Source of the DNA: Nitriliruptoraceae bacterium
GTDB taxonomy: Bacteria; Actinomycetota; Nitriliruptoria; Nitriliruptorales; Nitriliruptoraceae
Assembly: GCA_007120565.1 (NCBI GenBank)
Contig: SKNK01000290.1
Span: 1 to 7,442, forward strand
Direction of reading: 5' to 3'
DNA length: 7,442 nucleotides
The notes beneath the pieces were generated by a model. That model saw nothing but the letters and a program-made list of their open reading frames with translations, was not told the DNA's origin and did no database searches. Positions 5,095 to 7,442 of the stretch are shown here, piece by piece; within the stretch, counting starts at the first letter, position 1, and each line of letters starts with the position of its first letter. Position numbers and translations under genes: made by a program.

Positions 5095-7442
5095 TCAGTT
5101 CGGAGGCTCGGCCACCGCCGCAGCCTCCCGTTCGGACGACCCCTCTTGCTCCGTGCGGATGGCGCGGCCGGACCGCTTGCGGTGGTACCGCTCCCAGAGC
5201 ACCAGCAGGGAGGGCAACACGAGCACGGCACCGAGCAGCGACAGCACGATCGCGTACGCCGTCACCTGCCCCATCTGCTGGAAGGGCACCAACGTCGAGG
5301 TAACGAGGATCCCGAACCCGGCGGCGGTCGTGAACGCCGAGCCCGCCAGGGCGCCTCCGGTGTTGCGGGTGGTCTCGCGGATAGCGACGTTGAGGTCTTC
5401 GTACGCGCGGCGGTCCTCGTCGAAGCGCCTGGCCATGTGGATCGTGTAGGGCACGCCGATGCCGACCGCGAGTCCGGTCAGGGTTGCGGTCACCGGCCCG
5501 AAGGGGATGCCGCTGACGTACATCAGCCCGAAGGTCCAGAGGACGACGAGAGCGACGGGGATGATGGTCAGCACGCCGAGCATCGGCCGACGGTTCTCGA
5601 CCCAGAAGCTGATCATCAGCACCACGGTGGCCGCGATCAAGGTGATGAACAGCGAGGTGATCTGCGAGTCGGACAACGAGTCGACGATCCCGGCGGTGAT
5701 GATGTCCTGAGAGGTCACGATCACCTCAGCACCAGACTCGCGAACCGGGCTGAGCTCCTCGACGATGGCGTCTCGGAGAGCCAAGGCACGTTGATCGCCT
5801 GCGCGCGTGCTGATGTCGATCAGCGAGGCGGTGGTACGTCCGTCCTCCGTCGCCACCACGGCAGCGAGCGCATCGGGTGCGACATCGCGTGCGGCTTCGT
5901 AGATCGCCGCGACATCGGCATCGTCGGCCATGCGGGCGGCCTGCGGGTCGAATCCCTCCTGGATCGCGAACTGCGCGAACTCCGGATGTGCCGGCGAGCC
6001 GTCCGGACCCGGCAGGAAGAGCTGCTGGAGCGCCGAGACCGGCGAGTCGGCCGACGCGACCTCACCGGCCGGACCGGGCACGGTCAACACATCGGTGGTG
6101 TCGCCCAACTCCTCGACGGCTTCGGCCATCGCGTTGAAGGTCGCTGGGGTCGCAAGATCGTCGCCCTCGATCAGGACCTGGGTGGACTCTCCGAAGCCCC
6201 CACCGAACCCGTCCTCGATCAGATCCAAGGTCTCGACCACCTCGGAGTCTTCGGGGAGGAAGTCGGTGAACGAGAACTCGGTGGACAGGTTGGTCATCCC
6301 GACGTAGCCCAGACCACCGAGGAGGCCGAAGACGATCAGGGTCGGGATCGGCAGCTTCTCCGCGAGGATCGATGAGCGTGCGACGACCTTCGGCAGCAGG
6401 CGTTCGCGGGTCGCGCCCATACCTTCGGCAGGGAGCCGATCCCCGGCCTCGGCACGACGGTCGAGCACGACCCGCAGCGCCGGCACGAACGTGAGCATCA
6501 GCACGAACGCGACGGTGATCCCGACCGCCGCGAGGATCCCGAAGTCGCGCAGCGCCGGGATCGGGTTGATCACGTTGGTGAGGAAACCGATGGCGGTGGT
6601 GACCGTCGCCAGAGCCAGGGCGATCCCGACCGTGCCGATCGCGCGCCCCATCGCGCCATCGACCGTGCGCCCGAGGCCGACCTCATCGCGGTACCTCGAC
6701 GTCAGGTGGATGCCGTAGTCGACCCCGAGCCCGATCAACAGGATGGGGACGATCTGGCCGACCTCGGTCAGCGGGCCGAGGAACCCGACACGTTGCAACA
6801 ACGCGCCGATGCCGTTCATCCACAGGACCACGACCACGATCGTGAGCATCGTGATGCTGGTGTCGGCGATCGTCCGCCGGATCGACGCCGTCCATCGTCC
6901 ACCGAACGGCTTGAGCCAGTACACGAACAGCAACACGCCGACGATGATGGCGAAAGCCGTGAGGAACAGTTGGACCAGCTCATCGAGGAACCAGTCATCG
7001 TCCTCGAACAGCAAGGCGAAACTGAACGGTCGGACCTCGATGTCCCCGTGGATCTCGGCCGATCGGATCGCCCGAGCGATCGTGGACTCACGATCGATCT
7101 GGACGTCCATCTCGGCGCCCGAGTCGATGAACACCAGCAGCAGGCCGAGTTCGGGCTGCTCCTCACCTTCGGGGACCAGTTGTGCGGTGAACCCCAACTC
7201 CTCCGGTTCCTGCGCGAGCGCCTGTTCGCGCAGCATCTTCACCGTGTCATCGTCCAGGGTGGCCGGGTCGATGCCGCCCTGGGCGATGGCCTGCTGGGCC
7301 GGGGTCAAGAAGCTGATGACGCCGGGATCCAGGGGGTCCTGCGACACCAGGTCCGACGCGTCGCTGTCCGCGATCGCCGCGGTGACCGCTTCGACGGTTC
7401 GCAGCGCATCGACGGTCAGCACGTCACCGTCCGACGCGCGGA
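5095..7442 (-). CDS. RND-superfamily (HAE3/MMPL-type) transporter permease, N-terminus missing
   Basis: The frame runs from the TGA at 5095-5097 through the window end, with 781 complete codons. The N-terminus (helix 1 and the start of the first extracytoplasmic loop) is outside. The visible protein begins inside that loop with ASDGDVLTVDALRTV, a region usual in this family, so the GTG at 7420-7422 is not taken as the start. Counting from that GTG codon as 1, a block of about five helices (151-320) includes GLGVDYGIHLTSRYRDE (231-247), the SSD-like segment with a membrane Asp235 suited to proton coupling. A sixth helix (about 360-378) leads to the second large loop (379-587), followed by five more helices (588-745) and a charged tail. 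The equivalent motif in the second half reads GIGVPYTIHMARRF (654-667), with Pro for Asp. HAE3 permeases export or move hydrophobic and lipid molecules using the proton gradient; the substrate is unknown. Confidence 0.92.
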   Translation of the reverse strand, partial: RASDGDVLTVDALRTVEAVTAAIADSDASDLVSQDPLDPGVISFLTPAQQAIAQGGIDPATLDDDTVKMLREQALAQEPEELGFTAQLVPEGEEQPELGLLLVFIDSGAEMDVQIDRESTIARAIRSAEIHGDIEVRPFSFALLFEDDDWFLDELVQLFLTAFAIIVGVLLFVYWLKPFGGRWTASIRRTIADTSITMLTIVVVVLWMNGIGALLQRVGFLGPLTEVGQIVPILLIGLGVDYGIHLTSRYRDEVGLGRTVDGAMGRAIGTVGIALALATVTTAIGFLTNVINPIPALRDFGILAAVGITVAFVLMLTFVPALRVVLDRRAEAGDRLPAEGMGATRERLLPKVVARSSILAEKLPIPTLIVFGLLGGLGYVGMTNLSTEFSFTDFLPEDSEVVETLDLIEDGFGGGFGESTQVLIEGDDLATPATFNAMAEAVEELGDTTDVLTVPGPAGEVASADSPVSALQQLFLPGPDGSPAHPEFAQFAIQEGFDPQAARMADDADVAAIYEAARDVAPDALAAVVATEDGRTTASLIDISTRAGDQRALALRDAIVEELSPVRESGAEVIVTSQDIITAGIVDSLSDSQITSLFITLIAATVVLMISFWVENRRPMLGVLTIIPVALVVLWTFGLMYVSGIPFGPVTATLTGLAVGIGVPYTIHMARRFDEDRRAYEDLNVAIRETTRNTGGALAGSAFTTAAGFGILVTSTLVPFQQMGQVTAYAIVLSLLGAVLVLPSLLVLWERYHRKRSGRAIRTEQEGSSEREAAAVAEPPN

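Noticed and set aside
4632..5231. A longer 199-residue version of the PLDc_N protein starting inside the permease gene
   Set aside because: The extra 74 residues are Cys/Arg/Ser/Pro-rich and overlap the permease coding region. The GTG at 5007-5009 has a ribosome binding site and starts at the first helix.
5023..6375. A 450-codon open frame on the + strand opposite the RND permease gene
   Set aside because: Its product is a low-complexity Arg/Gly/Asp/His-rich sequence with no family pattern, as expected for an antisense shadow of high-G+C coding DNA. The - strand frame gives a clear RND protein.

Overview
The window is high-G+C DNA (about two thirds G+C by eye, third codon positions almost all G or C) from what is most likely an actinobacterium (Actinomycetota). 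The genus cannot be named. The gene families support this: a multi-copy DUF2510 membrane protein, a small PLDc_N membrane protein, an HAE3/MMPL-type RND permease and a quinol reductase of the YqjG/ECM4 family, with frequent GTG starts. It looks like ordinary chromosome. I see no tRNA, rRNA, CRISPR array, transposase, integrase or phage gene.

Layout: the 3' part of a toast-rack (DUF4097/LiaF-like) protein gene lies on the + strand (1-687). Everything else is on the - strand. In order of transcription these are an RND/MMPL permease lacking its 5' end (5095 to beyond 7442), a 125-residue two-helix PLDc_N protein (4632-5009), a 575-residue protein with five DUF2510 repeats and a C-terminal membrane anchor (2766-4493), a glutathionyl-hydroquinone-reductase-type enzyme (1597-2619) and a hemolysin III/TrhA (PAQR) membrane protein (743-1435). 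The + strand gene and trhA converge with 55 bases between them. The - strand genes are separated by 85 to 161 bases, so each may have its own promoter. No gap between genes exceeds 300 bases, and none holds a convincing intrinsic terminator.

Four of the six products are membrane proteins or carry a membrane anchor, and the toast-rack protein belongs to a class often linked to envelope stress, so the region has an envelope flavour. No dedicated pathway joins the genes. The quinol reductase is a soluble detoxification enzyme. The most distinctive locus is the DUF2510 gene. It carries five copies of a normally single- or double-copy domain on long acidic linkers. Two copies are nearly identical at the DNA level (111 bp with one synonymous difference), which points to a recent internal duplication or gene conversion. 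The DNA just past its stop codon keeps coding-like base usage in another frame, which raises the possibility of a frameshifted tail.
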